Source: Psychrobacillus psychrodurans (GTDB lineage Bacteria > Bacillota > Bacilli > Bacillales_A > Planococcaceae). From it: a stretch of 64,000 nt of DNA. This document shows, in pieces, positions 54,215-63,985 of this stretch. Location: the NCBI GenBank assembly GCA_900114885.1, contig FOUN01000013.1:1-64000 (forward strand). The letters run 5' to 3'. The translations under genes and the position numbers were made by a program. The first letter of the stretch is position 1, and each line of letters opens with the position of its first letter. The notes beneath the pieces were generated by a model. It saw only the letters and a program-made list of their open reading frames with translations, searched no databases and was not told the DNA's origin.

Positions 54215-55621
54215 ATGAACTGGTTAGAACTAGCAGAATCGAAAAAAGCAGATATCATAGCAGAATTGCAAAGATTAATACAAATTCCAAGTGTGATGGA
54301 TGAAAAAGCTGGTAATGATGAAATGCCTTTTGGTCCTAAACCATTAGAAGCTCTTTTACACATGTTGAACGAGGGTGATCAAGAAGGATTTGTAACTAAG
54401 AATGTTGATAACGTAGCTGGACATATTGAAATGGGTATTGGAGAGGATATTTTAGGAATCCTTTGTCATGTAGATGTTGTCCCAGAGGGTAAAAACTGGA
54501 CATATCCAGCATTTGAAGGTGTAGTGGCTAATGGTAAAGTGTATGGTCGCGGTGCTATAGACGATAAAGGGCCAACGATAGCTGCCTGGATGGCGATGAA
54601 ACTAGTGAAAGAAGCTGGGATTGAACTTTCAAAAAAAGTACGTCTCATTATTGGAACAGACGAAGAAAGTGGATTCCGATGTATGGATAGATATTTTGAA
54701 AAAGAGGCAATGCCCGAAATGGGGTTCGCTCCAGATGCAGATTTCCCGATTATTAATGCAGAAAAAGGAATCGCAAGTTTAATTTTTACTCAAACTGGCT
54801 CAGCTGAGACAGAAACGATTCAATTTTTCCAAGCAGGAAAACGTACAAATATGGTACCAGATGAAGCATTTGCAGTATTGTTTGGTGGCCTACATATGAT
54901 AAAAGAAAAATTCCAAGAGTTTGCAGCTGAACATAATGTAGAAGGAGAAGTCACACAAGAAGGTCCTATGGTTAAAGTACTTGTCTATGGTAAATCAGCT
55001 CACGCAATGGAACCGGACGATGGCGTTAATGCGGGGGTTGTATTAGCGAAATTCTTGCAAAATATTAATTTGACTCCTCATTCTAAAGCATTCGTTAACT
55101 TTTTAGTGAATTCATTTGGGGAAGATAGTAGAGGACATTCACTGGCACTCAATTTTACAGATGAAATTTCAGGGGAAACGACTTTAAATCCAGGGGTCAT
55201 TCACTATGCGCCTGCACAGGGATCTTGTACACAAGTGAGTATGCGTTATTCTGTCAGCTATCCCTTCGATGAACAATTAAGTGCGTGTAGAGATGCACTT
55301 GATGGTACAGGTATTACATTGGATCTGGGTACTAATTCTAAGCCGCATTATGTCGATAAAGAAGATATACTTATTAAATCATTACAGAAAGTATACGAAA
55401 GACATACTGGAGAAAAAGCAGAGCTATTATCTATCGGTGGTGGCACATATGCGAGGGTACTAGAAAAAGGGGTAGCGTTTGGTATGGTTTTCCCTGGTAG
55501 AAAAGATGTAGCGCATCAAGTGGATGAATATGTAGATATCGAGGATTTAGTTAAAGCAACTGCTATTTATGCAGATGCTATAGTTGAGCTTGCAGGAATT
55601 TCAAATTCGGAGGGGAAATGA
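54215..55621 (+). CDS. pepV: M20-family dipeptidase PepV
   Basis: 468 aa. Zinc dipeptidase. Metal ligands: His in LCHVDVVPEG (about 88-97), Asp in GRGAIDDKGP, Glu pair in GTDEESGFRCMD, Asp in PDADFP, and His near the end in VAHQVDEYV. The lid domain has the usual insert. Strong AGGAGGAAG. B. subtilis YtjP is the homologue; may act on dipeptides or related substrates. Coupled to dat by overlap. Confidence 0.93.
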   Translation: MNWLELAESKKADIIAELQRLIQIPSVMDEKAGNDEMPFGPKPLEALLHMLNEGDQEGFVTKNVDNVAGHIEMGIGEDILGILCHVDVVPEGKNWTYPAFEGVVANGKVYGRGAIDDKGPTIAAWMAMKLVKEAGIELSKKVRLIIGTDEESGFRCMDRYFEKEAMPEMGFAPDADFPIINAEKGIASLIFTQTGSAETETIQFFQAGKRTNMVPDEAFAVLFGGLHMIKEKFQEFAAEHNVEGEVTQEGPMVKVLVYGKSAHAMEPDDGVNAGVVLAKFLQNINLTPHSKAFVNFLVNSFGEDSRGHSLALNFTDEISGETTLNPGVIHYAPAQGSCTQVSMRYSVSYPFDEQLSACRDALDGTGITLDLGTNSKPHYVDKEDILIKSLQKVYERHTGEKAELLSIGGGTYARVLEKGVAFGMVFPGRKDVAHQVDEYVDIEDLVKATAIYADAIVELAGISNSEGK

Positions 55622-56475
55622 GTATGGTAAAAATATTATGGAATGATCAATTTGTAAATGAAGAAGATGTGAAAATTGGATTCGAAGATCGTGGATATCA
55701 ATTTGGAGATGGAATTTATGAAGTGATTAAAATATATAACGGAGATATGTTCACTGCTACAGAACATATTGATCGCTTATATGCGAGTGCTGATAAAATT
55801 CAACTAGTAATTCCATATACAAAAGATGTCATGCACAAAATGTTATATGATTTAATCGAAATGAATGAGCTTAAAGATGGGCAGATTTATCTTCAAGTTA
55901 CACGCGGTACTAGCATGCGTCAACATAATTTCCCTGTACCGGCGGTTGAATCTGTATTAACAGCGTATACAAAGGAGACTGTACGTCCTCTTTCGCAATT
56001 AGAAAATGGAGTGAAAGCTTGTTTTGTGGAAGATGTTCGCTGGCTTCGCTGTGATATTAAATCGTTAAATTTATTAGGAAATGTTCTTGCGAAACAGGAA
56101 GCGATTAGTAAAGATTGCTATGAGGCGGTATTACATCGTGGAGAAACGATTACAGAAGGTTCATCGTCTAATATGTACGGCATTAAAGATGGAGTTTTAT
56201 ACACCCATCCGGTTAGCAATTTAATACTTAATGGTATTACTCGCCAAGTTATTTTAAGTTGCTGTGAAGAAATAGGGTTATCGGTAGTTGAAGAGGCATT
56301 CACAAAATCACTAGCACTAGAAATGGATGAAATGATTATGTCTTCTACGAATGCGGAAGTAATGCCAGTAATTTCAATTGACGGTCAATTAATTGGCAAC
56401 GGCAAACGTGGCGAATGGACTGAAAAAATTCAAGTGGCTTTTGAAAAAAGAATTCCTTCGTCCGTTAAAATATGA
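55618..56475 (+). CDS. dat: D-amino acid aminotransferase
   Basis: 285 aa, fold type IV PLP enzyme. Catalytic Lys in DIKSLNLLGNVLAKQEA (about 143-159, the first K). N-terminal GFEDRGYQFGDGIYEVIKIYNG and HTHPVSNLILNGITR for PLP phosphate binding. Interconverts D-Ala and D-Glu with their keto acids, supplying cell-wall precursors. Overlaps pepV; ATG at 55618 or, with better spacing from GGAGGGG, at 55624. Followed by thpR in an ATGA overlap. Confidence 0.92.
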   Translation: MSMVKILWNDQFVNEEDVKIGFEDRGYQFGDGIYEVIKIYNGDMFTATEHIDRLYASADKIQLVIPYTKDVMHKMLYDLIEMNELKDGQIYLQVTRGTSMRQHNFPVPAVESVLTAYTKETVRPLSQLENGVKACFVEDVRWLRCDIKSLNLLGNVLAKQEAISKDCYEAVLHRGETITEGSSSNMYGIKDGVLYTHPVSNLILNGITRQVILSCCEEIGLSVVEEAFTKSLALEMDEMIMSSTNAEVMPVISIDGQLIGNGKRGEWTEKIQVAFEKRIPSSVKI

Positions 56476-57032
56476 ACAAACATTATTTTATCGCTATAAA
56501 GATTCCTGAGCCGGTTGCAACTGCAATTATTCGGGAACGTGATAAAACAAATTTACTACAGACACATAAAGTACTACCCGTAGTTGAGGATCTTCATATA
56601 ACGCTCTATTATTTAGGTGAAGTTGAGGAAAATACATTAGAACAAATAATTGATTCTCTTCGCCTGTTAGAGTGGGATTCATTTGAACTGAAAACACGTG
56701 GTGTGGCACATTTTGGAAACAAACCCACTCCACGCGTTGTGTATACTGCGATAGAAAAAAGTAATCCTTTGCAATTCTTACAGCAACAAATTGTACAACT
56801 TTTAGCGGATTTTATTGAAGTACAGAAAAAAAACGAATTTACTGCCCATATTACAATTGCAAAAAAATGGGGTTCTAAAGAATCGCTAAATTTATCAGAA
56901 TTTGCACTACCTGATTTAGCCTTTGAAGTTCAAAGTTTCTCTATTTTTACGATTAATACGAATCGTTCTCCGCGTTATGAAGAAATAAGTATAGTTAAGT
57001 GGAGGAGGGGTGGAAATGGCACAACTAGTTAA
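56472..57032 (+). CDS. thpR: RNA 2',3'-cyclic phosphodiesterase (ThpR)
   Basis: 186 aa, 2H phosphoesterase (2'-5' RNA ligase family). The two HxTx motifs are HITLYYLGE (about 43-51) and HITIAKKW (about 124-131). B. subtilis YtlP is the positional homologue. The ATG overlaps the dat stop. In vivo RNA substrate unknown. Confidence 0.92.
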   Translation: MNKHYFIAIKIPEPVATAIIRERDKTNLLQTHKVLPVVEDLHITLYYLGEVEENTLEQIIDSLRLLEWDSFELKTRGVAHFGNKPTPRVVYTAIEKSNPLQFLQQQIVQLLADFIEVQKKNEFTAHITIAKKWGSKESLNLSEFALPDLAFEVQSFSIFTINTNRSPRYEEISIVKWRRGGNGTTS

Positions 57033-57999
57033 ACTGCAAGATTATATCTCGCGTTATGAAATTGATTTAAAAAGGTACCCAACTCAATTTGTGCGATTAA
57101 AGAAACAACAGTGGGATCGAACAAAGGAAGAGTGGGAACGAGGATCTTTTAATTCTGATTGGATCGAAAAAGAACAGGAAGTTGTTGTAGAATACGAGAA
57201 AAAGTCACTTTTCTCTATTCTTTTTCCAAAGCATAAAAAAGAAATAGTAGAAGATATAGAATGGCAAAATGATGAATTGACTCAAGGGATACCAATACCA
57301 GAAGAATCTACTACGTTACTTTTTGAACCAAAGCTAGTATATAAACCTCAAACAAAAGAAGAGTTAAAGCGGATGTATTTGGATCAGTTATTTCATTTTC
57401 AATTAAAATGGGCAAGCTCCACTTTACGTGAAAAGTCTTATGTTGATCCAAAGTATATGCGTGATTCCATGTTGAGGGATTTAACTCAGAAACTACCAGA
57501 TAATTATTTTTTATTTTATTATCCTATTTTAAAGCTTAAGAAAGCACCAATTGAGTTAGATATTATACTTATACTTCCTACTGAAGTTGTATGCATTGTA
57601 GTTCTTGAGGACAAAACTTCCGATGCGTTTATAGGAAGTGGGGATCGGTTCTGGCTAAAGAAAAGTGGAAAAGAAGAGAAAAAAATATTAAATCCAACGA
57701 TTAATCTAAATCGAATGGAATCTATATTAGGGCAGATCTTCCAAAAGCAAGAAGTAGAGTTACCGATAAAAAAAGTAATTCTTTCAAGAAATGGCTATAT
57801 TGATTATCCTGGAAACTCGTATCAAACCGAATTTATCGATACTAGAAAATTTCCAGAATGGTTTTTATCATTGAAATCTTCCCATTCTCCGATGAAGCAT
57901 ATGCAATTTAAAGCAGCACAAGCAATATTGGACCTAGTACAAACCACTTCGTATTCAAGATCTAGCTCTGATTTAGGTAGTGCGGAACAAAATGAGTAA
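57016..57999 (+). CDS. YtlQ-like protein with NERD-type nuclease-related domain
   Basis: 327 aa from ATG at 57016 (GGAGGAGGGG 5 nt upstream). N-terminal coiled-coil-prone region (about 1-115, many Lys/Glu/Gln). Central segment with ELDIILILPTEVVCIVVLEDKT has the ExD...ExK-like pattern of NERD or restriction-fold domains, then SRNGYIDYPG. Its start overlaps thpR. Same position as B. subtilis YtlQ. The nuclease link is fold-level inference. Confidence 0.75.
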   Translation: MAQLVKLQDYISRYEIDLKRYPTQFVRLKKQQWDRTKEEWERGSFNSDWIEKEQEVVVEYEKKSLFSILFPKHKKEIVEDIEWQNDELTQGIPIPEESTTLLFEPKLVYKPQTKEELKRMYLDQLFHFQLKWASSTLREKSYVDPKYMRDSMLRDLTQKLPDNYFLFYYPILKLKKAPIELDIILILPTEVVCIVVLEDKTSDAFIGSGDRFWLKKSGKEEKKILNPTINLNRMESILGQIFQKQEVELPIKKVILSRNGYIDYPGNSYQTEFIDTRKFPEWFLSLKSSHSPMKHMQFKAAQAILDLVQTTSYSRSSSDLGSAEQNE

Positions 58000-58909
58000 T
58001 ATAGTTTTTATCGTAAATGAGCATGCAGGGAATGGGTTAGGTAAAAAGGTGTGGAGAAAATGGAAAAAGGCTATCGATTTTCCCCACACCGTATTTATAA
58101 CAGAAAGAAAAGGTCACGCAACTGAAATTGCAAAGAATTGTGCAGAATCTATGAATGATTTGCTAATTGTTGGTGTTGGCGGTGATGGAACTATCCATGA
58201 AATTATCGTTGGCGTATTGAGTTTTGAACATGTTCGAATTGGTATAATTGCTGCAGGTAGTGGGAATGACTTTAGCCGAACTTTCTCCGTTTTTCATACT
58301 CCAAAGGACATTCAGGAGTTTGTATTTAGAAAGCTTCCTACAAAAATGGATATTGGTACCGTACAAACTTCTGATACAACCTACCAATTTGTTAACAATG
58401 CAGGTTTTGGATTTGATGCAAAAGTGGCTTATCTTGCTAATTATTCTGTGTGGAAAAGCAGGCTAAACCTATTGCGACTCGGTAAACTTGCATACATAAT
58501 ATATCTCATTAAAGAATTATTTACATTTAAAAAATTTTCTTTTACCTTACATAATAAAGATGAAGTTCTCCGATTTGATGATGTGTGGTTTTTTGTTGTT
58601 TGCAATCAGCCGTATTTTGGAGGTGGAATGAAAATTTCACCAACGTCTATACCCAATGATCAATTACTTGAAATGACGGTTGTAAACAAATTATCAAGAT
58701 GGAAATTATTATTTATTTTTGGTACAGTATTCTTTGGAAAACATACTAAATTTAATGAAGTTACACAGTTTCAAGCATCAGATTTTAATATGGAGATCCA
58801 TGATGAGGTGTTTGGTCATGTAGATGGTGAGTTTACTTGTGTAACCGATAAAGATACAGTTTATACATGTTCAGTACTAGCTAACGCGTGGAATATAGCA
58901 AACCGTTAA
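57992..58909 (+). CDS. ytlR: Lipid/diacylglycerol kinase-like protein (YtlR)
   Basis: 305 aa from ATG at 57992. DAGK catalytic domain with [16 protein letters not shown] (about 59-74) and [14 protein letters not shown] (about 85-98). The C-terminal beta domain has [22 protein letters not shown] and FGHVDGE. May phosphorylate a membrane lipid such as diacylglycerol. Overlaps the previous gene by 8 nt. Positional homologue of B. subtilis YtlR. Confidence 0.88.
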   Translation: MSNIVFIVNEHAGNGLGKKVWRKWKKAIDFPHTVFITERKGHATEIAKNCAESMNDLLIVGVGGDGTIHEIIVGVLSFEHVRIGIIAAGSGNDFSRTFSVFHTPKDIQEFVFRKLPTKMDIGTVQTSDTTYQFVNNAGFGFDAKVAYLANYSVWKSRLNLLRLGKLAYIIYLIKELFTFKKFSFTLHNKDEVLRFDDVWFFVVCNQPYFGGGMKISPTSIPNDQLLEMTVVNKLSRWKLLFIFGTVFFGKHTKFNEVTQFQASDFNMEIHDEVFGHVDGEFTCVTDKDTVYTCSVLANAWNIANR

Positions 58910-58928
58910 AGAAAAAGGAGTTTTAAAA

Positions 58929-59570
58929 ATGAGGTTAAGAAATAAACCATGGGCAGAGGATTTTATCAATGCTCATCCAGAAATAGTCATACCAAACCCA
59001 GAAGAAATCAAAGGGAAATGGAATGTAGAGTTTAAGAATGATTATCCATTACACATCGAAGTAGGTTCAGGAAAAGGACAATTTATAACAGGAATGGCTA
59101 AGCAAAATCCAGAAATCAATTACATTGGTATCGAGCTATATGATAGTGTAATTGTGTCTGCATTGGAAAATGCCATTGCTGCACAGCCATTACCGAATTT
59201 ACGATTATTGAAAGTTAACGGTTCAGATCTTGCGAAGTATTTTGAAAAAAATGACGTAGACCGTGTCTATCTTAATTTCTCAGATCCATGGCCAAAAACT
59301 AGACATGCTAAACGGCGCTTAACGCATGCAGAGTTTTTAGAGTTATACAAATCTATTTTGGTTGACCATGCTGAAATTCATTTCAAAACTGATAACCGAG
59401 GTCTATTTGAATATTCCTTAACTAGTATGTCAGCCTTTGGAATGCTTATCAAAGATGTTTCACTAGATTTACATGTTAATATGCCTGAGGATAATATTAT
59501 GACAGAATATGAAGAAAAGTTTTCCGCAAAAGGACAACCGATATACCGTGTGGAAGCAAAATACGTATAA
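58929..59570 (+). CDS. trmB: tRNA (guanine-46-N7)-methyltransferase
   Basis: 213 aa. SAM-binding [13 protein letters not shown] (about 41-53) and the family-specific [17 protein letters not shown] (about 116-132) plus [22 protein letters not shown] site. In B. subtilis ytmP precedes trmB; no such kinase is here. Confidence 0.96.
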   Translation: MRLRNKPWAEDFINAHPEIVIPNPEEIKGKWNVEFKNDYPLHIEVGSGKGQFITGMAKQNPEINYIGIELYDSVIVSALENAIAAQPLPNLRLLKVNGSDLAKYFEKNDVDRVYLNFSDPWPKTRHAKRRLTHAEFLELYKSILVDHAEIHFKTDNRGLFEYSLTSMSAFGMLIKDVSLDLHVNMPEDNIMTEYEEKFSAKGQPIYRVEAKYV

Positions 59571-59589
59571 CTTCATTCAGCAAATGAAT

Positions 59590-59755
59590 GATTCAACTCA
59601 GTTGGGGTCCAAAATCCCTGCTGAATAAAGTTAAAGCCTCCGGTAGATGCCACAGAGAAATTTATCGAGCTCGATAAAATCTGTGCGCACTGTTTTCTGC
59701 GATGAGCTTGCGTTGGCGCATTTCCTGCGGAGCTGCCGAGGCATATTTGATTAGG
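59590..59755 (+). repeat. Intergenic repeat G, copy 2
   Basis: Colinear with copy 1 at 50830-51068. It ends about 10 nt before the ytnP start; the last part (TGATTAGGGGG) is the ytnP ribosome site. Confidence 0.7.
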
Positions 59756-59765
59756 GGGTCAGAGG

Positions 59766-60611
59766 ATGGACACGTTTAAATTTCATGAAATGTCATTCAC
59801 ATGGTTAAAGGGAGGAACAACTTTTATGGACGGGGGTGCCATGTTTGGAGTTGTTCCAAAACCATTATGGGAAAAGAAATATCCTGTCAATGAGAAAAAT
59901 CAAATTGAACTACCTTCAGATCCACTACTAGTCCAATATAAAGGGCAGAATATTTTACTGGAATCAGGTCTTGGTTACCGAAAAATGACTGAGAAACAAT
60001 TACGAAACTATGGTGTTACGGATCAATCTCAAGTGGAAGATAATCTTGTAGAATTAGGATTATTACCTGAAGACATCCATCTTATCATGATGACTCATCT
60101 CCATTTTGATCACGCTTGTGGCCTGACAAAATGGGGAGGAGACCAAATAGTATCTACATTTCCAAATGCCAAAATATATGTTTCTGATGTTGAATGGAAT
60201 GAGATGAAAAATCCCAATATTCGTTCTAAAAATACGTACTGGAAAGAAAACTGGGAGGCAATTGAGAGTCAAGTTATACCATTCACTAATTCTTTCGAGG
60301 TAATAGAAGGTATCGAAATGATTCATACTGGAGGTCATAGTGACGGACATAGTATTGTTGTATTTAAGCAAGCAGAAGATACTATCATACATATGGCAGA
60401 TCTAATGCCCACACATGCACACCAAAACCCACTATGGGTGCTTGCATACGATGATTATCCAATGACATCTATATATGCAAAAGAAAAATGGGTCAAACAA
60501 GCACTTCAACATAATTACTGGTTCAGCTTCTACCATGATGCTTTCTATCGAATGATCAAATGGTCTGAAGATGGAAAAGAAATAATGGATATAGTGGAGA
60601 GAAGTCGGTAA
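59766..60611 (+). CDS. ytnP: MBL-fold lactonase (YtnP)
   Basis: 281 aa metallo-beta-lactamase fold. Dinuclear zinc motif HLHFDHACG (about 114-122), further ligands His in [11 protein letters not shown] and Asp in [12 protein letters not shown]. subtilis YtnP is a quorum-quenching lactonase that also degrades a Streptomyces signal. AGGGGG site is supplied by repeat G. Lactone substrate by analogy. Confidence 0.92.
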   Translation: MDTFKFHEMSFTWLKGGTTFMDGGAMFGVVPKPLWEKKYPVNEKNQIELPSDPLLVQYKGQNILLESGLGYRKMTEKQLRNYGVTDQSQVEDNLVELGLLPEDIHLIMMTHLHFDHACGLTKWGGDQIVSTFPNAKIYVSDVEWNEMKNPNIRSKNTYWKENWEAIESQVIPFTNSFEVIEGIEMIHTGGHSDGHSIVVFKQAEDTIIHMADLMPTHAHQNPLWVLAYDDYPMTSIYAKEKWVKQALQHNYWFSFYHDAFYRMIKWSEDGKEIMDIVERSR

Positions 60612-60612
60612 A

Positions 60613-60657
60613 TAAAAAACGAGCAGTGACATTTAGTCATAGCTCGTTTTTTATTTT
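60613..60657 (+). terminator. ytnP terminator
   Basis: Stem AAAAAACGAGC / GCTCGTTTTTT with a 17-nt loop. Confidence 0.88.
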
Positions 60658-60723
60658 TGTGAATAATTAGCCAATCAAAAGTTCGAATGGATTAGAAAAA
60701 GAAGTGGATAAATTTACCTTTTT

Positions 60724-60849
60724 GCAAGTAAATCACCTTGGAGTGCAAGTAAACACACGATGACCACAAGTAACTTATAAAGGAAAGCAAGGAAATTTCT
60801 CGTTAGAGCAAGTATTTGGCGGTTTTACGCAAGTAAATAGCCTTAGAGA
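60724..60849. repeat. 21-nt periodic array 2 (six GCAAGTAAA-type cores)
   Basis: Cores start at 60724, 60745, 60766, 60787, 60808 and 60829, all exactly 21 nt apart. Reads GCAAGTAAA in units 1, 2 and 6; variants are ACAAGTAAC (3), GCAAGGAAA (4) and GCAAGTATT (5). It lies between convergent ytnP and ytzB. Unit 3's ACAAG variant parallels unit 4 of array 1. Frames carry stops. Confidence 0.88.
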
Positions 60850-60926
60850 TATAGATTTAATCAGAGAGAGTTTTTCTAATTAGCTAAATTGCAAGGATGT
60901 TTTAACTGCAATTTTCAAACGACACA

Positions 60927-60955
60927 AAAAATGGTTTATCATGATGAACCACTCT
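60927..60955 (-). terminator. ytzB terminator
   Basis: On the minus strand TGGTT-CATCATGATA-AACCA followed by TTTTTT. Confidence 0.75.
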
Positions 60956-60965
60956 TTTCCAAAGC

Positions 60966-61280
60966 TTAGATTTTCACTAAGTCCACAACGGATCCTGTTT
61001 TTGCATCTGCAGCAAACTCAAATTGCTCAAGTTCACCGTTTTTTACACGAGAAATTCCACCTTTATAAACTTCCATCCTAATAGCTGCTTTTTGAAATTT
61101 CTCAGGCGTCATATATATCCATGATCCATCAATTGGACCCTCTTGTTTAAAAGAATTTTTAATTTCGTTTAATACTAACTCTGCTGAACGATTGAAATCC
61201 ATCTTATTTGTAGCTTTGCTGGCAATAACAGCAATAACAATTCCAGTTCCAAGGCCCATCATATAATCCTTTAATTTCAT
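60966..61280 (-). CDS. YtzB-like protein (PepSY-type fold likely)
   Basis: 104 aa. N-terminal hydrophobic segment (MKLKDYMMGLGTGIVIAVIA) is an uncleaved anchor or signal. The rest fits the pattern of small Bacillus proteins next to ytoP. C-terminal YKGGISRVKNGELEQFEFAADAKTGSVVDL resembles the PepSY-like strand-helix end. GGGAGGAA site. Convergent with ytnP. Function unknown. Confidence 0.8.
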   Translation of the reverse strand: MKLKDYMMGLGTGIVIAVIASKATNKMDFNRSAELVLNEIKNSFKQEGPIDGSWIYMTPEKFQKAAIRMEVYKGGISRVKNGELEQFEFAADAKTGSVVDLVKI

Positions 61281-61438
61281 TAGTATTCCTCCCTAACCTA
61301 TTTTTTTTAGTGTATCATACATCTTCGTTACGATTAAATTTTTCGGTTTACGAAGTTTTATTGTAGTAAACCAAACAATATTTTATTACAATAGAAGGTG
61401 AAGATAATTATCTATATAGCTTTAGGAGGCTTTTTTAT

Positions 61439-62512
61439 ATGAATGAAGAAACGCGCTCACTATTTAAAACGTTGACAGAACTACCAGGAGCTCCTGGAAA
61501 CGAATATGCTGTTCGTGCATTTATGCGCAACGAACTAACTAAATATTCAGATGAAATTGTACAAGATAATTTAGGGGGGATATTCGGGCTAAAAAAAGGG
61601 GATGAAAATGGTCCGAAAATTTTAGTTGCAGGTCATATGGATGAAGTCGGATTCATGGTATCTGGTATCACTGATAATGGAATGATTCGTTTTCAACCAT
61701 TAGGTGGTTGGTGGAGCCAGGTTTTACTTGCACAACGGGTAGAAGTTGTCACTAAAAATCAAACGATTCCTGGTGTAATTGGTTCTATTCCTCCACACTT
61801 GTTAAGTGATGAGCTTCGAAACAAACCGATGGATATAAAAAATATGCTGATTGATGTTGGAGCAGATGATAAAGAGGATGCTCTACGAATGGGTATTAAA
61901 CCGGGGGACCAAATCTTGCCTGTTTGTCCTTTTACACCAATGGCAAATGATAAAAAAATTATGGCAAAGGCTTGGGACAATCGTTATGGCTGTGGATTAG
62001 CAATTGAACTTTTAAAAGAAGTACAAAACGAGCAATTACCGAATATGCTTTATTCTGGTGCAAATGTTATGGAAGAAGTTGGTCTTAGAGGTGCACAAGC
62101 ATCAGCAAATATGATAAACCCAGACTTATTCTTTGCCCTAGATGCAAGTCCTGCTAATGATGCTTCTGGTAACAAGAATGAATTTGGACAGCTAGGAAAA
62201 GGAACACTTCTTCGAATTTTCGACCGTACAATGGTGACTCACCGTGGTATGCGTGAATTCGTCTTAGATACTGCAGAAACAAATAAAATTCCATATCAGT
62301 ATTTCATCTCACAGGGTGGTACAGATGCTGGACGTGTTCATACATCAAATGAAGGTATTCCAAGTGCTGTAATTGGTATTTGCTCTCGCTATATTCATAC
62401 TTCGGCATCTATTATTCATACAGATGATTACGCTGCAGCAAAAGAACTTATTGTTAAACTAGTTAAAACATGCGATCGTACAACTTTAGAGACAATTAAA
62501 GCGAACGTATAA
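61439..62512 (+). CDS. ytoP: M42 glutamyl-type aminopeptidase (YtoP)
   Basis: 357 aa. M42 metallopeptidase. Metal ligands His in [11 protein letters not shown] (about 65-75), Asp in [10 protein letters not shown], Glu pair in [11 protein letters not shown], Asp in ALDASPAND, and C-terminal [18 protein letters not shown] site. Tetrahedral dodecameric peptidase family. B. subtilis YtoP is the homologue; substrates likely N-terminal acidic residues, by analogy. Confidence 0.93.
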   Translation: MNEETRSLFKTLTELPGAPGNEYAVRAFMRNELTKYSDEIVQDNLGGIFGLKKGDENGPKILVAGHMDEVGFMVSGITDNGMIRFQPLGGWWSQVLLAQRVEVVTKNQTIPGVIGSIPPHLLSDELRNKPMDIKNMLIDVGADDKEDALRMGIKPGDQILPVCPFTPMANDKKIMAKAWDNRYGCGLAIELLKEVQNEQLPNMLYSGANVMEEVGLRGAQASANMINPDLFFALDASPANDASGNKNEFGQLGKGTLLRIFDRTMVTHRGMREFVLDTAETNKIPYQYFISQGGTDAGRVHTSNEGIPSAVIGICSRYIHTSASIIHTDDYAAAKELIVKLVKTCDRTTLETIKANV

Positions 62513-62513
62513 A

Positions 62514-62542
62514 AAAGGATGCCTCTTGAGGCATCTTTTTCT
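62514..62542 (+). terminator. ytoP terminator
   Basis: Stem AAGGATGCCT/AGGCATCTT with T5. Confidence 0.85.
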
Positions 62543-62562
62543 CTAGAAAGAAGGGTTAATGT

Positions 62563-63084
62563 ATGAAAATATTAATAGGTACAAATAATAGAGCTAAAAC
62601 AAAAGCTGTTAAATCGATTTCTAGTATTTATTATCCAAATGCTATATTTGAGAATATAGAAGTTCCATCTCTAGTTTCCGATCAACCGATGAGTCAAGAA
62701 GAGACTAGGCAAGGTGCTATTAACCGAGCTAAGCATCTGATGGTAGGTTCTGATGCATTGTTTGGGATCGGTTTAGAAGGTGGTGTTCAAGAAATAGATG
62801 GCCAGCTGTACATTTGTAATTGGGGGGCACTGGTGACGCAAAACGGAGATGTTTTTACGGCAACTGGAGCCGGTATTCCATTGCCTAACGAAATAGCGGA
62901 ACAATTACTGGCTGGTGCGGAACTTGGACCTGTAATGGACGTCTTTACTAATAAGAACGAGATACGGCATGATGAGGGAGCAGTTGGTGTATTTTCAAAT
63001 GGACTTGTTAATAGAAGTGCTATGTTTGAGCATATAATGTTATTATTGATTGGGCAATTTGAATTTTCCTATAAGCCCTTGTAG
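62563..63084 (+). CDS. Inosine/xanthosine triphosphatase, DUF84 family
   Basis: 173 aa. NTPase of the YjjX/DUF84 fold: IGTNNRAKTKAVKS (4-17), PSLVSDQPMSQEETRQGAINRA and GIGLEGGVQEIDGQLYICNWGA, then the last domain. House-cleaning of non-canonical purine NTPs. AAGAAGGG site. Single-gene unit or with the lipoprotein gene 63 nt on. Confidence 0.88.
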   Translation: MKILIGTNNRAKTKAVKSISSIYYPNAIFENIEVPSLVSDQPMSQEETRQGAINRAKHLMVGSDALFGIGLEGGVQEIDGQLYICNWGALVTQNGDVFTATGAGIPLPNEIAEQLLAGAELGPVMDVFTNKNEIRHDEGAVGVFSNGLVNRSAMFEHIMLLLIGQFEFSYKPL

Positions 63085-63147
63085 TTGAAATCGTACGTGA
63101 TCACCGTTAAAATATATAGCAGTTATGCACTGAATGGAGGAAAGAGA

Positions 63148-63660
63148 ATGACTCGAAAATGGATGCGATTATTTATCGCGTCAATAGCTGTCATTTTATT
63201 AGCTGGATGTTCTTCTTTAGAGGAACAAACTGCAGATGGACTTGAAAATGCAAAAGTAGCATTTCAGGGTGATGCAGAAAAACCAAATGAAAAAGTGAAC
63301 GAAATGAATATATTTATACCTAGTGGTTTTTCAATAGAGGAAGAATCGGATGAGACGAATATAATTCTTTCGAAAGGAAAAGATTCATTTATTCTCTTCA
63401 TTAATCCGAATGAATTACCGAGCAGTAAACTATACTATGATTTGATGTCGTCAGATAATAATCTAAAGGTTTTAGAAGAAAAAACATTTGAGCAAAACGG
63501 ACGTTTTGGATTTGCTGCGGTTATTGAAAACAGTGAAGAAAAGTATGAGCTTATAACTAGTATTGGTGGTATTAAGCTAACAACTATTTCAGAGCAACAA
63601 GATATTGCAAATAATTTAGAGAAAATGATGTTAATTGTTCGCTCAATTCCAACAAACTAG
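63148..63660 (+). CDS. Lipoprotein of unknown function
   Basis: 170 aa from ATG at 63148 (GGAGGAAAG upstream; the earlier in-frame start at 63085 lacks one). Lipobox LLAGC with lipid Cys at 22 (MTRKWMRLFIASIAVILLAG). Then acidic/basic segments and a beta-rich body (IILSKGKDSFILFINPNELP). No known motif. 13 nt before the thioredoxin-like gene, so probably co-transcribed. Confidence 0.85.
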   Translation: MTRKWMRLFIASIAVILLAGCSSLEEQTADGLENAKVAFQGDAEKPNEKVNEMNIFIPSGFSIEEESDETNIILSKGKDSFILFINPNELPSSKLYYDLMSSDNNLKVLEEKTFEQNGRFGFAAVIENSEEKYELITSIGGIKLTTISEQQDIANNLEKMMLIVRSIPTN

Positions 63661-63673
63661 AGGAGTGGTACAT

Positions 63674-63985
63674 ATGCAAAATCTAGCTTCAGTAAATCAA
63701 TTCAGAGAACTAAAGCAACAAGGAAAAGTCGTATTTAAATTTACAGCTGACTGGTGTCCAGATTGTCATTTCATCGATCCTTTCATGGGAGAGATTGAGG
63801 AGAAATTTGGGGATATTACTTTTATTTCTGTAGACCGTGATCAGTTCATCGATTTATGTATCGAGCTTGATATATTTGGTATTCCTAGTTTCCTAGCATA
63901 TGAAAATGGCGAAGAAAAAGGTCGATTTGTTAGTAAAGACCGTAAAACTAGAGAGGAAATTGAATCATTTCTTCAATCGATTTAA
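63674..63985 (+). CDS. ytpP: Thioredoxin-like protein (YtpP)
   Basis: 103 aa from ATG at 63674 (AGGAGTGG upstream). Thioredoxin fold with redox motif WCPDC (about 31-35), cis-Pro in FGIPSFLAY. B. subtilis YtpP follows ytoP in the same region. The window ends 15 nt after the stop. Confidence 0.93.
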   Translation: MQNLASVNQFRELKQQGKVVFKFTADWCPDCHFIDPFMGEIEEKFGDITFISVDRDQFIDLCIELDIFGIPSFLAYENGEEKGRFVSKDRKTREEIESFLQSI

